A stretch of DNA of 22,945 nucleotides from a virus: positions 1 to 22,945 of IMG/VR virus record IMGVR_UViG_3300032294_000497; one strand, written 5' to 3'. The translations under genes and the position numbers were made by a program. Below are positions 13,390 through 21,389 of the stretch, piece by piece; the first letter of the stretch is position 1, and each line of letters begins with the position of its first letter. Below the pieces are notes generated by a model. That model ran no database searches. It worked only from the letters and a program-made list of their open reading frames with translations, and was not told the DNA's origin.

Positions 13390-15090
13390 ATGCCAAAGCT
13401 CAGCCTCTATCGTCCCAATAAACAAAATGACTATCGTTTTCTAGACCGCACTATCAGCGAATCTTTTACTGTGGGCGGAACGGATCTATACATACACAAA
13501 TATTTAGGTCCCAAAGATCAGGGCCAAAGTATTGACTATACGCAACCAGAGTATGCTACACTAAGCCCCACGAACATCCAAGATTTGTTATTCTTAGAAA
13601 ACCGTGATAGGACGTATGACCCCAACATCTATAGATTGCGTGGTCACTACAACGTACAAAATTTAGATTTTGATCTAAGTCAATTTGGTTTGTTCTTAAA
13701 CAACGATATCATATTCATAACTATACACTACAATGACATGATTGATCTTGTAGGTAGAAAATTAATGGTCGGCGACGTATTAGAATTACCGCACTTATTA
13801 GATTACAATCCACTAAAAGAAACTATCCCAACAGCACTTAAAAGGTTTTATCAAATTACAGATGCAAATTATGCGAGTGAAGGTTTTAGTCAAACATGGT
13901 TTCCGCATCTATGGCGTATAAAATGTGAGCCACTGGTAGACAGCCAAGAATTTAGCGAGATATTACAAGAGCCAATCAACAAAGATAATTACCTGGGTGT
14001 ATGGGATAACACAAAAACATATCCTGCAGGATACGTGATTCAATATGGGGATAAAAATTACAAATCAAAAATTGAAGTACCGGCAGGAATTTCTCCACCC
14101 AATGCTACGTACTGGGAACTAGATACTGGTGGTGATCTTAAAGATATATTATCAGCGTATAATAAAAATATACAAATCAATAACGCTGCGTTGGAAGAAG
14201 CAAAACGTATAGTACCTAAGTCTGGATATGACCAGAGCAATTTGTACATTGTACCTACATACGGTGAATATGAGACTAACACTCAATTATCAGGTAAGAC
14301 AAATCAGCCTGCTCCACCTATAAATGTCACTATAGTTCCTGGGCCCCCTATAACAGTTTCGGTAGTTAACAACCCCAATTATAGACTTTCTAGTATTGGT
14401 CTAAGAATACCAAAGCAAACATTAAAAAATATATGGGACCTTACTGCGGATATAGATGACGTTAGCATCTTAGATAAGTTTGTGCCTGCTAATCTAGATT
14501 TGATTTATCAAGCACCAAAATTATCTAGTACCGGGTCAGGACCATTAGAAGGAGACATGTTGCTTGCCGTAAGTCCATTGGGAGCAGTCAGTGGACCATA
14601 TGGAACTGCGGATAATACTTTTGCTACTGCGGACCAAGACCCCACTGCCCCCGGATTTAATGGCACAGTAAGTTCAGTGATGAACTACCGGGCAGATTGC
14701 GACCCCGCGTTTCAGTTTATTGCTAGATCAACTCCTAGAACGTTTGGATATACAACCGGTTATCTAACTGGCGATGGTACTGCACCTAATGGGTTCCCGA
14801 CCGGCGCAGGAATAGCATTTCCGCAAAATCCACAAGTAGGTGATTACTTTTTGCGGATAGATTATTTACCTCAAGTGTTATTCCGTTGGGATGGAAAATT
14901 ATGGTTAAGAATATCAGAAAACGTAAGAACAGAAACTGGATTTGGTATAAATGATAAATCATTGATGTCAACGTTTATAAATAACACTAATGAAATCTAT
15001 TTAGAAAGCGAACAACAATTGGTACCTGAAGCTCAGCCATTGTCAGAAATATTAATGACCCCAAAAGATCCATTACCACCTACACCGTAA
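13390..15090 (+). CDS. 14: Neck protein (gp14-like), enlarged
   Basis: 566 aa, more than twice T4 gp14 (256 aa). The N-terminal part keeps the gp14 pattern: GTDLYIHKYLGP (30-41), LFLENRDRTYDPNIY (67-81), LSQFGLFLNNDIIFITIHYNDM (96-117), then VGDVLELPHL (127-136). Residues 200-246 (YLGVWDNTKTYPAGYVIQYGDKNY...YW) look like a carbohydrate-binding-module type insert (W...Y..GD.V.Y...Y...W). Residues 480-510 (PQVGDYFLRIDYLPQVLFRWDGKLWLRI) form another surface-type module, and the C-terminus is acidic and Pro-rich. No Shine-Dalgarno is visible: GATAAATA ends 4 nt before the ATG. It lies on the plus strand, unlike gp13. Confidence 0.8.
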   Translation: MPKLSLYRPNKQNDYRFLDRTISESFTVGGTDLYIHKYLGPKDQGQSIDYTQPEYATLSPTNIQDLLFLENRDRTYDPNIYRLRGHYNVQNLDFDLSQFGLFLNNDIIFITIHYNDMIDLVGRKLMVGDVLELPHLLDYNPLKETIPTALKRFYQITDANYASEGFSQTWFPHLWRIKCEPLVDSQEFSEILQEPINKDNYLGVWDNTKTYPAGYVIQYGDKNYKSKIEVPAGISPPNATYWELDTGGDLKDILSAYNKNIQINNAALEEAKRIVPKSGYDQSNLYIVPTYGEYETNTQLSGKTNQPAPPINVTIVPGPPITVSVVNNPNYRLSSIGLRIPKQTLKNIWDLTADIDDVSILDKFVPANLDLIYQAPKLSSTGSGPLEGDMLLAVSPLGAVSGPYGTADNTFATADQDPTAPGFNGTVSSVMNYRADCDPAFQFIARSTPRTFGYTTGYLTGDGTAPNGFPTGAGIAFPQNPQVGDYFLRIDYLPQVLFRWDGKLWLRISENVRTETGFGINDKSLMSTFINNTNEIYLESEQQLVPEAQPLSEILMTPKDPLPPTP

Positions 15091-15093
15091 ATA
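15086..15093 (+). promoter_or_regulatory. Possible late promoter, CGTAAATA, at gp15
   Basis: CGTAAATA spans the gp14 stop and ends 8 nt before the gp15 ATG. No Shine-Dalgarno is present. It differs from GATAAATA by two bases and includes the stop codon, so it may be chance. Confidence 0.25.
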
Positions 15094-15101
15094 AGTAAAA
15101 T

Positions 15102-16469
15102 ATGGCACAATTTTTCTATGATTCTCAGGTCCGCAGATTTTTAATTCAATTTGCAAAAATATTCAGCTCTTGGTACGTTACCAAAGGAAAAGATCCTAAT
15201 GGAAATGACATTTTAGTCAGAGTTCCTGTTATGTATGGTGACAGTAGTAGACAAGTATCTGCTATCATCGCCAATAACTCGGCCAGTAATTTGCCTAGCG
15301 CACCCATGATAACTTATTATATTTCTGGTCTTGAGTACGACCAACGCAGGACACAAGATCCCACATATACTGACAAAGTACAAGTTCGCCAAAGAACATA
15401 TAATCCAAATACACAATCATATGAATCTACACAGGGCCAGGCGTTTACGGTAGAAAGATTGATGCCAGTGCCATATACATTACGAATTACCGTAGATTTT
15501 TGGACTACGAATTATAATCAAAAACTAGAACTTATAGAACAATTAGGTACACTCTTTAACCCTTCGCTAGAAATACAAAGCACAGACAATTTTATAGATT
15601 GGACTTCGCTAACGGTCGTATATCAAGACGGACTTACTTTTTCCAGTAGGACAATACCTCAGGGTACTGGTAATCCAATAGATGTTATGTCTTGGAAGTT
15701 TTATATGCCAATTTGGATTAGCACAAGCGCCAAATTGAAAAAGATGGGAGTTATACAAAAAATCATTGCGAGTATATTTAGTGGTAAAGCATTACAAGAT
15801 ATGCAAGATGATGATTTATTACTAGGCACTAGACAAAAAATAACTCCATATGGATACAAGATATTGTATATGAATGGAGCATTACAACTACTACCTGCTG
15901 ATCAACCATTTTACCCATCTAATCAAACTTTGGACATGCCTGATGCACCTAATACATCATTATATTGGGCTGCATTTTTAAACGCATACGGTGTATATAA
16001 GCCCGGTGTTTCTCAAATTTGGTTACAAAATTCATATATGGATACTGAAATTGTAGGCACTATAGTGATGGATCCATTAGACAACAGAATATTAATTTAT
16101 GATGTTGACGTAGACACGCTACCCGATAATACATTAGATCCAGTAGACGGTGTCATAAATCCACTTTTAGTTGGGCCTGATGCGGGGTTGCCAGCACCTA
16201 TAAATGGTGTAAGATATCTAATAGTAGAGGACATCGGTGGAACTAGCCCGACAACTGCCTGGGGAACTTTGGTGGCTAGAGCAAACGACATCATAGAATA
16301 TGATTCTACATCAAGCGAATGGATAGTTGCATTTGATTCCAATAATTCATCTAACGTAGAGTACGTTACCAATTTAACCAATGCAGTGCAATATAGATTT
16401 GTAGATCAGGCTTGGATGAAGTCAGTCGAAGGGTTCTACGAAGCGGGAGATTTTAGTATTGTACTCTGA
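15102..16469 (+). CDS. 15: Tail completion / sheath stabiliser (gp15-like), enlarged
   Basis: 455 aa against 272 aa for T4 gp15, which forms the terminator ring holding sheath and tube to the neck. The opening MAQFFYDSQVRRFLIQFAKIFSSW, then RVPVMYGDSSRQ (40-51), ERLMPVPYTLRITVDFWTTN (118-137), QLGTLFNPSLEIQSTDNFIDWTSL (147-170) and MSWKFYMPIWISTSAKLKKMG (196-216) follow the gp15 layout. Residues about 230-455 are an extra region. GVRYLIVEDIG...AWGTLVARANDIIEYDS...WIVAFD (369-412) resembles the DUF2793-type phage surface module. It starts 11 nt after gp14 without a clear ribosome binding site, although TAAATA lies just upstream. Confidence 0.8.
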   Translation: MAQFFYDSQVRRFLIQFAKIFSSWYVTKGKDPNGNDILVRVPVMYGDSSRQVSAIIANNSASNLPSAPMITYYISGLEYDQRRTQDPTYTDKVQVRQRTYNPNTQSYESTQGQAFTVERLMPVPYTLRITVDFWTTNYNQKLELIEQLGTLFNPSLEIQSTDNFIDWTSLTVVYQDGLTFSSRTIPQGTGNPIDVMSWKFYMPIWISTSAKLKKMGVIQKIIASIFSGKALQDMQDDDLLLGTRQKITPYGYKILYMNGALQLLPADQPFYPSNQTLDMPDAPNTSLYWAAFLNAYGVYKPGVSQIWLQNSYMDTEIVGTIVMDPLDNRILIYDVDVDTLPDNTLDPVDGVINPLLVGPDAGLPAPINGVRYLIVEDIGGTSPTTAWGTLVARANDIIEYDSTSSEWIVAFDSNNSSNVEYVTNLTNAVQYRFVDQAWMKSVEGFYEAGDFSIVL

Positions 16470-16881
16470 TGAAAAAATAAGTAACGTGGGTGCTGGAGTT
16501 TTTTTCTACGCTAGAGAAACTAAACGGTATTTGTATCTTTTGCGAACGGACAAAAATCTATATAACTGGGGTATACCCGGCGGAAAAATAGAACCACATG
16601 AAACATTATTGACCGGCTTGATTAGAGAGTGTCGAGAAGAAATAGGCTTTGAATTATCTGAATCTAAATTGATCCCTATACAAAAGTTCACAAATAATTC
16701 ATTCACCTATCATACTTTTTTTTGTGCTGTAAAATCAGAATTCGTACCTAAATTAAATCACGAACACTGTGGTTATGCATGGGTAGGCAATAATCAATAT
16801 CCAAAGCCATTACACTCAGGATTATTCAATACTATCAATTTTGAAGTAGTACAAGAAAAGTTACTAACACTGATAAATTAA
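16459..16881 (+). CDS. Nudix hydrolase
   Basis: 140 aa. Nudix enzymes cleave nucleoside diphosphates linked to another group and often act on oxidised nucleotides, NAD-like compounds or capped RNA ends. The Nudix box is perfect at residues 42-64: GKIEPHE, seven residues, then RECREEIGF (Arg56, Glu57, Glu60, Glu61, Gly63). The start is taken as the TTG at 16459, which overlaps the gp15 end by 11 nt and has GGGAGA 8 nt upstream. A GTG at 16486 is an alternative. It is the last gene of the plus-strand group and is followed by a strong hairpin terminator. The substrate cannot be told from sequence. Confidence 0.85.
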   Translation: MYSDEKISNVGAGVFFYARETKRYLYLLRTDKNLYNWGIPGGKIEPHETLLTGLIRECREEIGFELSESKLIPIQKFTNNSFTYHTFFCAVKSEFVPKLNHEHCGYAWVGNNQYPKPLHSGLFNTINFEVVQEKLLTLIN

Positions 16882-16886
16882 ATGGA

Positions 16887-16913
16887 AAAGCCAGCAATTG
16901 CTGGCTTTGTTTT
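16887..16913. terminator. Bidirectional terminator between Nudix and 414-aa genes
   Basis: A 9-bp stem (AAAGCCAGC, loop AATT, GCTGGCTTT) followed by a T-rich run on the plus strand. It lies between the convergent ends of the Nudix gene (16881) and the 414-aa gene (16927), and can act on both strands because an A-rich run precedes it. Confidence 0.85.
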
Positions 16914-16926
16914 ATCGTAAGATAGA

Positions 16927-18171
16927 TTAACTGTTGTTGATCTGTACGATAGGGTAAGGTTGTGCGTTTGCTGTATTTGCTGTTGCTGCGCTATTAAATG
17001 TGACAAATACTGGGCTCGCATTTTGAAGCACAATGTTTCCAGTAGCGATTGGACCTGATGTTGCAGTAAACAACTCACCGGTATGATCGCTCAAACTTTG
17101 CACTGTTGCAGTTGCTGCATTAGCATATGTTGCAGTAATAGTCATTGTGTTTGGTGTCAGTGCTGTATTAGCAACGTTAGCAGTTAAACACTGTGCAGTT
17201 AGTCCGGTAGTTGCGCCAGTAACGAGATACTTTTGTTTACCTTTTTGACGAACGATATATGCTGCCTCATCGTCAGCATAGATAAAACTAGCACCATTAA
17301 ACACTATTGGACAGTTGGCAGTCAATACAACTCTGTTTTGCAATGCATTTGGTGTGCCCGTTGCAGTCGATAATAGTACTTCGGCGCCACCTTGGGTTGC
17401 AGATACTGTAAATGCAGTGGTATTAGCAATTGCTTTTACAAAGTACGTAGTTCCAGTTACTAATCCACCTAAGTTTGCACTAAAAGTTACTGGCTTATTT
17501 ACAGAAAATGTTTGTGCATTTCCAGTAGTTCTAATGATATTACCAGTAGCGTTGGTGTTTGCTACAGCAACTGTGATGTTGCCTATAGTAGCACTTGCAA
17601 ATCCTACGTTCACAAAATCAGTTCTACCATTGATGTTAGATACTGCAACTTGAATTGCTGAACCAGTACTCAATTGACTAGCCAAATTACTACCAGCACC
17701 ATATAAACTTGTGTCATTATTAGCAGTGGCATCAGAATATAATGTTCCGGTACCGGATCTTCCTATCGCTGCACCTACTAATACTTGCTTGCCATAGAAT
17801 GCTGTATTGCCACCTACAACCGAGTATGTGTTGGCAGCACCAGCTGGATTATTAAATCCACTACCAACTAAACCTACAGTGGTAGCCACAGTTACTGGGC
17901 CAGCACTACTTAGATTAAATGGAGTATAGGTTGGATTGGCATTAAGTGGTGTCGCAGAAACAGTGAATGCGCTTGCTCCAGTAATCGATAGAATCCAATA
18001 TGTGGTGCCAGCCACTAATCCACCTACGTTCGTTGCGACGATGAATGGCATACCAGCAATCACTCCCACAGTCGATAGTGTTTGAGATACAGTTACTACT
18101 TCAGTGCTGGCGTCAGTAGCCGTGATTGTTAAGACTGTTTGAGCCTTTGAAATTTTAAGAGGACGTCCCAT
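16927..18171 (-). CDS. Virion surface / fibre-like structural protein, repeat-containing
   Basis: 414 aa, starting at ATG 18171 (AGGAG 7 nt upstream; an ORF start 33 nt further out lacks a site). The opening MGRPLKISKAQTVLTITATD is one I recall from marine T4-like virion proteins. The sequence is Ala/Thr/Asn/Val-rich beta structure with two copies of a module: GMPFIVATNVGGLVAGTTYWIL...FTVSAT (about 40-86) and VTFSANLGGLVTGTTYFVK...FTVSAT...VLL (about 225-272). It ends with another beta region. A related module recurs in the 841-aa fibre. A GATAAATA promoter lies 86 nt upstream, and the gene ends at the bidirectional terminator. It is probably an exposed tail or head decoration. Confidence 0.7.
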   Translation of the reverse strand: MGRPLKISKAQTVLTITATDASTEVVTVSQTLSTVGVIAGMPFIVATNVGGLVAGTTYWILSITGASAFTVSATPLNANPTYTPFNLSSAGPVTVATTVGLVGSGFNNPAGAANTYSVVGGNTAFYGKQVLVGAAIGRSGTGTLYSDATANNDTSLYGAGSNLASQLSTGSAIQVAVSNINGRTDFVNVGFASATIGNITVAVANTNATGNIIRTTGNAQTFSVNKPVTFSANLGGLVTGTTYFVKAIANTTAFTVSATQGGAEVLLSTATGTPNALQNRVVLTANCPIVFNGASFIYADDEAAYIVRQKGKQKYLVTGATTGLTAQCLTANVANTALTPNTMTITATYANAATATVQSLSDHTGELFTATSGPIATGNIVLQNASPVFVTFNSAATANTANAQPYPIVQINNS

Positions 18172-18256
18172 TTGTTTTCTCCTGTAATGGGTTGCGGGTT
18201 CCAACCGCCGTATGTAGTTAAAACAATACGAAGCACATTATTATGCTATAGTAATG

Positions 18257-18264
18257 TATTTATC
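18257..18264 (-). promoter_or_regulatory. T4-like late promoter, GATAAATA, for the 414-aa surface protein
   Basis: GATAAATA on the minus strand in the gap behind the 174-aa gene. Predicted RNA start near 18251, giving an 80-nt leader with AGGAG just before ATG 18171. Confidence 0.6.
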
Positions 18265-18276
18265 AAAAGGTAATTT

Positions 18277-18801
18277 TTAGAAGCCTGTAGCGCCCGTATT
18301 CGCATGCGGCATTCCTAATTCAGTAATGCTAAATGGTGCAGCAGTCGCACCAGTGACATTCAAAAATGACACTATATTTCCTTGCCCTACTGTTACACTG
18401 TTTACAATGTTATTTGCAGGGATAATTTCGCTACTTGTAGTCGCAACAGTGTAGGGTACACCATATGGATTATATCTTGCGGTCGCCCCAGAAATAGCAA
18501 CTGCTGCATTTGCTCTCAATGTCAAACTAGTATTATTTGCAATAGAAGATACTATACCCACGGTATTACCAGAAGTATTGCCCAACCAACTTCCAATTGT
18601 CAATTGAGTAGTAAAACTAGTACCCACGCCAGTTATTGTGGGACTATTAGTAGCACAAGTTACTGTTCCTGTTAGTGCTACATTGGGGAAACTAGTAGTA
18701 AAGTGAACTGGACTACTAGTGGTAGATATTCTAATTTTATCAGTAGTAATATTTGCTGATGCTGCTGCTGTGCCAGCTGCTGTGTATACAAATGATGCCA
18801 T
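18277..18801 (-). CDS. Small virion appendage protein with tail-fibre-type repeat module
   Basis: 174 aa, Ala/Thr/Ser-rich, predicted all-beta. The central part (about residues 42-108) contains GTVTCATNSPTITGVGTSFTTQLTIGSWLGN...GIVSSIANNTSLTLRANAAVAISGA. This is the 'GTVT...VTGVGTxFT...vGdxi...V.sI.sdt.LTL' pattern that recurs in phage tail fibres and neck whiskers. The ribosome binding site is AAGGAAA before ATG 18801, and the gene lies 22 nt after the long fibre gene, so the two are probably one transcription unit. It is likely a fibre partner or decoration protein. The exact place in the virion is unknown. Confidence 0.65.
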   Translation of the reverse strand: MASFVYTAAGTAAASANITTDKIRISTTSSPVHFTTSFPNVALTGTVTCATNSPTITGVGTSFTTQLTIGSWLGNTSGNTVGIVSSIANNTSLTLRANAAVAISGATARYNPYGVPYTVATTSSEIIPANNIVNSVTVGQGNIVSFLNVTGATAAPFSITELGMPHANTGATGF

Positions 18802-18823
18802 GTTTTTCCTTTATTATATTTTA

Positions 18824-21349
18824 TTACGCATAGGTCGCGCCCACAGTGTACCATTGAGTAGATGAAAACGCCACGTACTGCAAAGTTGCCGAGTTTACGT
18901 GCGTGTAACCAGCATTCACTCCTAGTGTATTTATTACTGCTCCGGTCGAAGGATACACTAACAAATTACTGCCTGTTGTATTGTTTACTACGATGGACAT
19001 TCCTGGTACTGCAACTGGAAGTAAGACTCCTTGGCCGGTGGTACCAGTAGAAACTCCATTAAATTCTTTGCTCAATACAGTAGCAGTCCCCTGAGTAGAC
19101 CCATTTGCACTCAATCCGGTTGCAATAGATCGTATGAAATATGATGTGGGTGTTATATTTCCTGAAGCAGAAATATTTCCGGTTATTGAAGTATTACTAG
19201 ATTTTAGTACTATACCAAACGGATCACTGGTACCTTCCCCTACTCTTACATAAGACGAGACACCGTTTCCAGTAGAATTTCCACCAGTTATATAAACAGT
19301 TCCGGGAGAACTTGAACCAACCGAGTATGCTAATATATCTACTGGCAGAACAATTATACCAGTAGCCAAATTGTCAGCATGATTTAAAACATAAGGGGGA
19401 GGGTTTGTTGTACTGGTGTACGAGTTTGCCCCTGAAATATAACTATTAAATGCAAGAACATCAGCAGAATTTATGTTTCCACTATTGACAAGATCAAAAC
19501 TTGGTCTCACGAATACTTTACTAAAATTAGTAGAGTTATATGCGGTTCTAGTTAATACTTCAGTTGTGTTTCCTAGATACAAACTGTTAGTTAAGTTTAT
19601 ATTTCCGCCTATGTTTGCGTTGCCACTAGATACTAATAATCCGGCTGAATTCAAATTACCTACATTAGCATTTCCGGTAGTGACTAGGTTGCCACCTGTT
19701 ATATTGCCAGTGGCTGTAATTAACCCAGTAGTTCCTAAATTGCCTACATTGGCGTTGCCTGTGGCATTAATAATTGTCGCTGATAAATTTCCAGTCGCAG
19801 CATTAAATGAAATATTACTATTAGACGCTAAAGAGTAGTTACCAGTAGTTGATCCACTAACAAATACTGGATAAAACAATCCTGTTGTTTGTGTGGTGAC
19901 CACTTCGAAGTCACTGACATTGGCATAATTAACATTCAAATTTGCTACTCTAGTGGTACTAGTCACTGTCATAGGTGCAGTACCAGTTGCTATATTAGAA
20001 ATCAATCTACTAGCACTAACTGTAGCAGTAGAATTTAAATTACCGACATTGGCATTACCATTAATAGTTAGAACTTTAGCCCCTGAAAAATTCCATGTAA
20101 AATCGGAATCTCCTGCCATGATGTTATTGTTGTTATATTGAACAGTTGTGTTAGATCCTGCAGCAGCAACTGATCCTGAACCACTAATGGTAGCGACTGC
20201 TCTTCCCCCACTGGTAAACACATTAGCAGTAACAGTAGAGTTACCTAACTGCAACGTGCTTCCACCTACCGTTTCGCTCAACGTAATCCATGTATTGGGC
20301 GCAGAGGTATCTTTTGTAAGAACATAATATACTTGTCCAGCAATAATACCACTATTTGATTGGTCAGTATTACCGACGAAAATGACAGGGTCGTTAACTG
20401 TGAAAGGTGTTGCGTCACCTACGGTGACTTGATCAGTACTACTTGAAGTTGCCGTTACTGAACTATAGGGAAAGGTGCCGTATGTGACAGAATTAACCGG
20501 GATCGTCAACCCAATATCAGTGTACAAACTAAAAGTGTTAGATGTTAGTACATTGGCATAGAAAGAATTACCATTCAACGGTGTCATTACAGGGACATTG
20601 GTTATTGTAACTTGTTGTCCTTTAACAAGATCATTATTTTCTGTAGTAGTAATTTGTAACTCTACTTTTCTCATGGTCAACGAACCAGACGCAGTTGATA
20701 GCGTTACGTTGCCGCCTCCCAGTGTAGTAGAGACTGTAACCTGTGTAGAGCTGACATTATTTCGTATGTAATATGTACTGTTGGCTACCAACCCACCTAT
20801 TGCAGAAGTAAAATAAACCGCGGTGTTAGCGGAAAAACTGGCGCTGTTGCCTACAGTTATTATGTTAGTAGTAACTGTAGTATTTGTTACGGTCGTATTA
20901 GGACTATTAACCTGAGTAGCGTTCTGTATAAACGCAGTAATCGTTGTTTTAGGAGCCCAAGATAAATTTCCCGTACCGTCAGTCTGCAACACATAACCAA
21001 TTGCGCCGCCACCTAACTTAACATTCGACACCTCTCCTAAATTTATTAGGCCGCCTACATTTCCACCGCGATTAGTCCAATTATTGCCGTTATACGTGAA
21101 AATTTGACCATTGGCCAAATTTGCGCCGTCTATATCTAGATTGCCGCTGGCACCGTTGAGTTGGTCAAAATCAATGGTAGAGTATGATGTTAGTACTTCA
21201 ACATTTTCTACCCCAGTAATATTGTTGTCGTTACCGATGAATAATTGTCGGGCGTCAGCAGCCCAACCCAATTCAGCGTTGTCCAACTGTGGTAAATCTA
21301 CTATGTTACCTGATCGCTGGGTTATTTTAGAAATTTGTACAATGGCCAT
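18824..21349 (-). CDS. Long tail fibre-like protein, 841 aa
   Basis: 841 aa. The N-terminus (IVQISKITQRSGNIVDLPQLDNAELGWAADARQLFIGN, about 3-40) is the attachment domain frequent in T4-like fibre proteins, typically reading 'QISKI..R.G...DLPQL..AELGW..D.RQLYIGN'. Several beta modules follow: about 167-223, 238-290 and 306-371. A region with the repeat GNANVGNL (431, 531 and 559) and GNANIGGN (576) suggests a beta-helix or triple-beta shaft. The C-terminal 200 residues look like a different, receptor-type head. Expression is from a GATAAATA promoter (21375-21382). The ribosome binding site is weak. The host receptor is unknown. Confidence 0.8.
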   Translation of the reverse strand: MAIVQISKITQRSGNIVDLPQLDNAELGWAADARQLFIGNDNNITGVENVEVLTSYSTIDFDQLNGASGNLDIDGANLANGQIFTYNGNNWTNRGGNVGGLINLGEVSNVKLGGGAIGYVLQTDGTGNLSWAPKTTITAFIQNATQVNSPNTTVTNTTVTTNIITVGNSASFSANTAVYFTSAIGGLVANSTYYIRNNVSSTQVTVSTTLGGGNVTLSTASGSLTMRKVELQITTTENNDLVKGQQVTITNVPVMTPLNGNSFYANVLTSNTFSLYTDIGLTIPVNSVTYGTFPYSSVTATSSSTDQVTVGDATPFTVNDPVIFVGNTDQSNSGIIAGQVYYVLTKDTSAPNTWITLSETVGGSTLQLGNSTVTANVFTSGGRAVATISGSGSVAAAGSNTTVQYNNNNIMAGDSDFTWNFSGAKVLTINGNANVGNLNSTATVSASRLISNIATGTAPMTVTSTTRVANLNVNYANVSDFEVVTTQTTGLFYPVFVSGSTTGNYSLASNSNISFNAATGNLSATIINATGNANVGNLGTTGLITATGNITGGNLVTTGNANVGNLNSAGLLVSSGNANIGGNINLTNSLYLGNTTEVLTRTAYNSTNFSKVFVRPSFDLVNSGNINSADVLAFNSYISGANSYTSTTNPPPYVLNHADNLATGIIVLPVDILAYSVGSSSPGTVYITGGNSTGNGVSSYVRVGEGTSDPFGIVLKSSNTSITGNISASGNITPTSYFIRSIATGLSANGSTQGTATVLSKEFNGVSTGTTGQGVLLPVAVPGMSIVVNNTTGSNLLVYPSTGAVINTLGVNAGYTHVNSATLQYVAFSSTQWYTVGATYA

Positions 21350-21374
21350 AAGTTAATCTTCATCGTTATTAACT

Positions 21375-21382
21375 TATTTATC
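21375..21382 (-). promoter_or_regulatory. T4-like late promoter, GATAAATA, for the long fibre
   Basis: GATAAATA on the minus strand, 25 nt before the fibre ATG and just after the exonuclease stop. It separates a late fibre unit from the exonuclease gene upstream. Confidence 0.65.
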
Positions 21383-21389
21383 ATTGTTA

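Noticed and set aside
14950-14957. GATAAATC inside gp14 as a further late promoter
   Set aside because: The last base differs, it lies within a gene, and no start codon of a supported gene follows.
17315-17653. 112-codon plus-strand open frame inside the 414-aa gene
   Set aside because: It is a mirror of the repetitive Ala/Thr-rich coding sequence on the minus strand, without its own promoter or ribosome binding site.
19473-19838. 121-codon plus-strand open frame inside the long fibre gene
   Set aside because: Its Leu/Pro/Val-rich composition follows from the repeated sequence of the fibre read on the other strand; there is no start signal.
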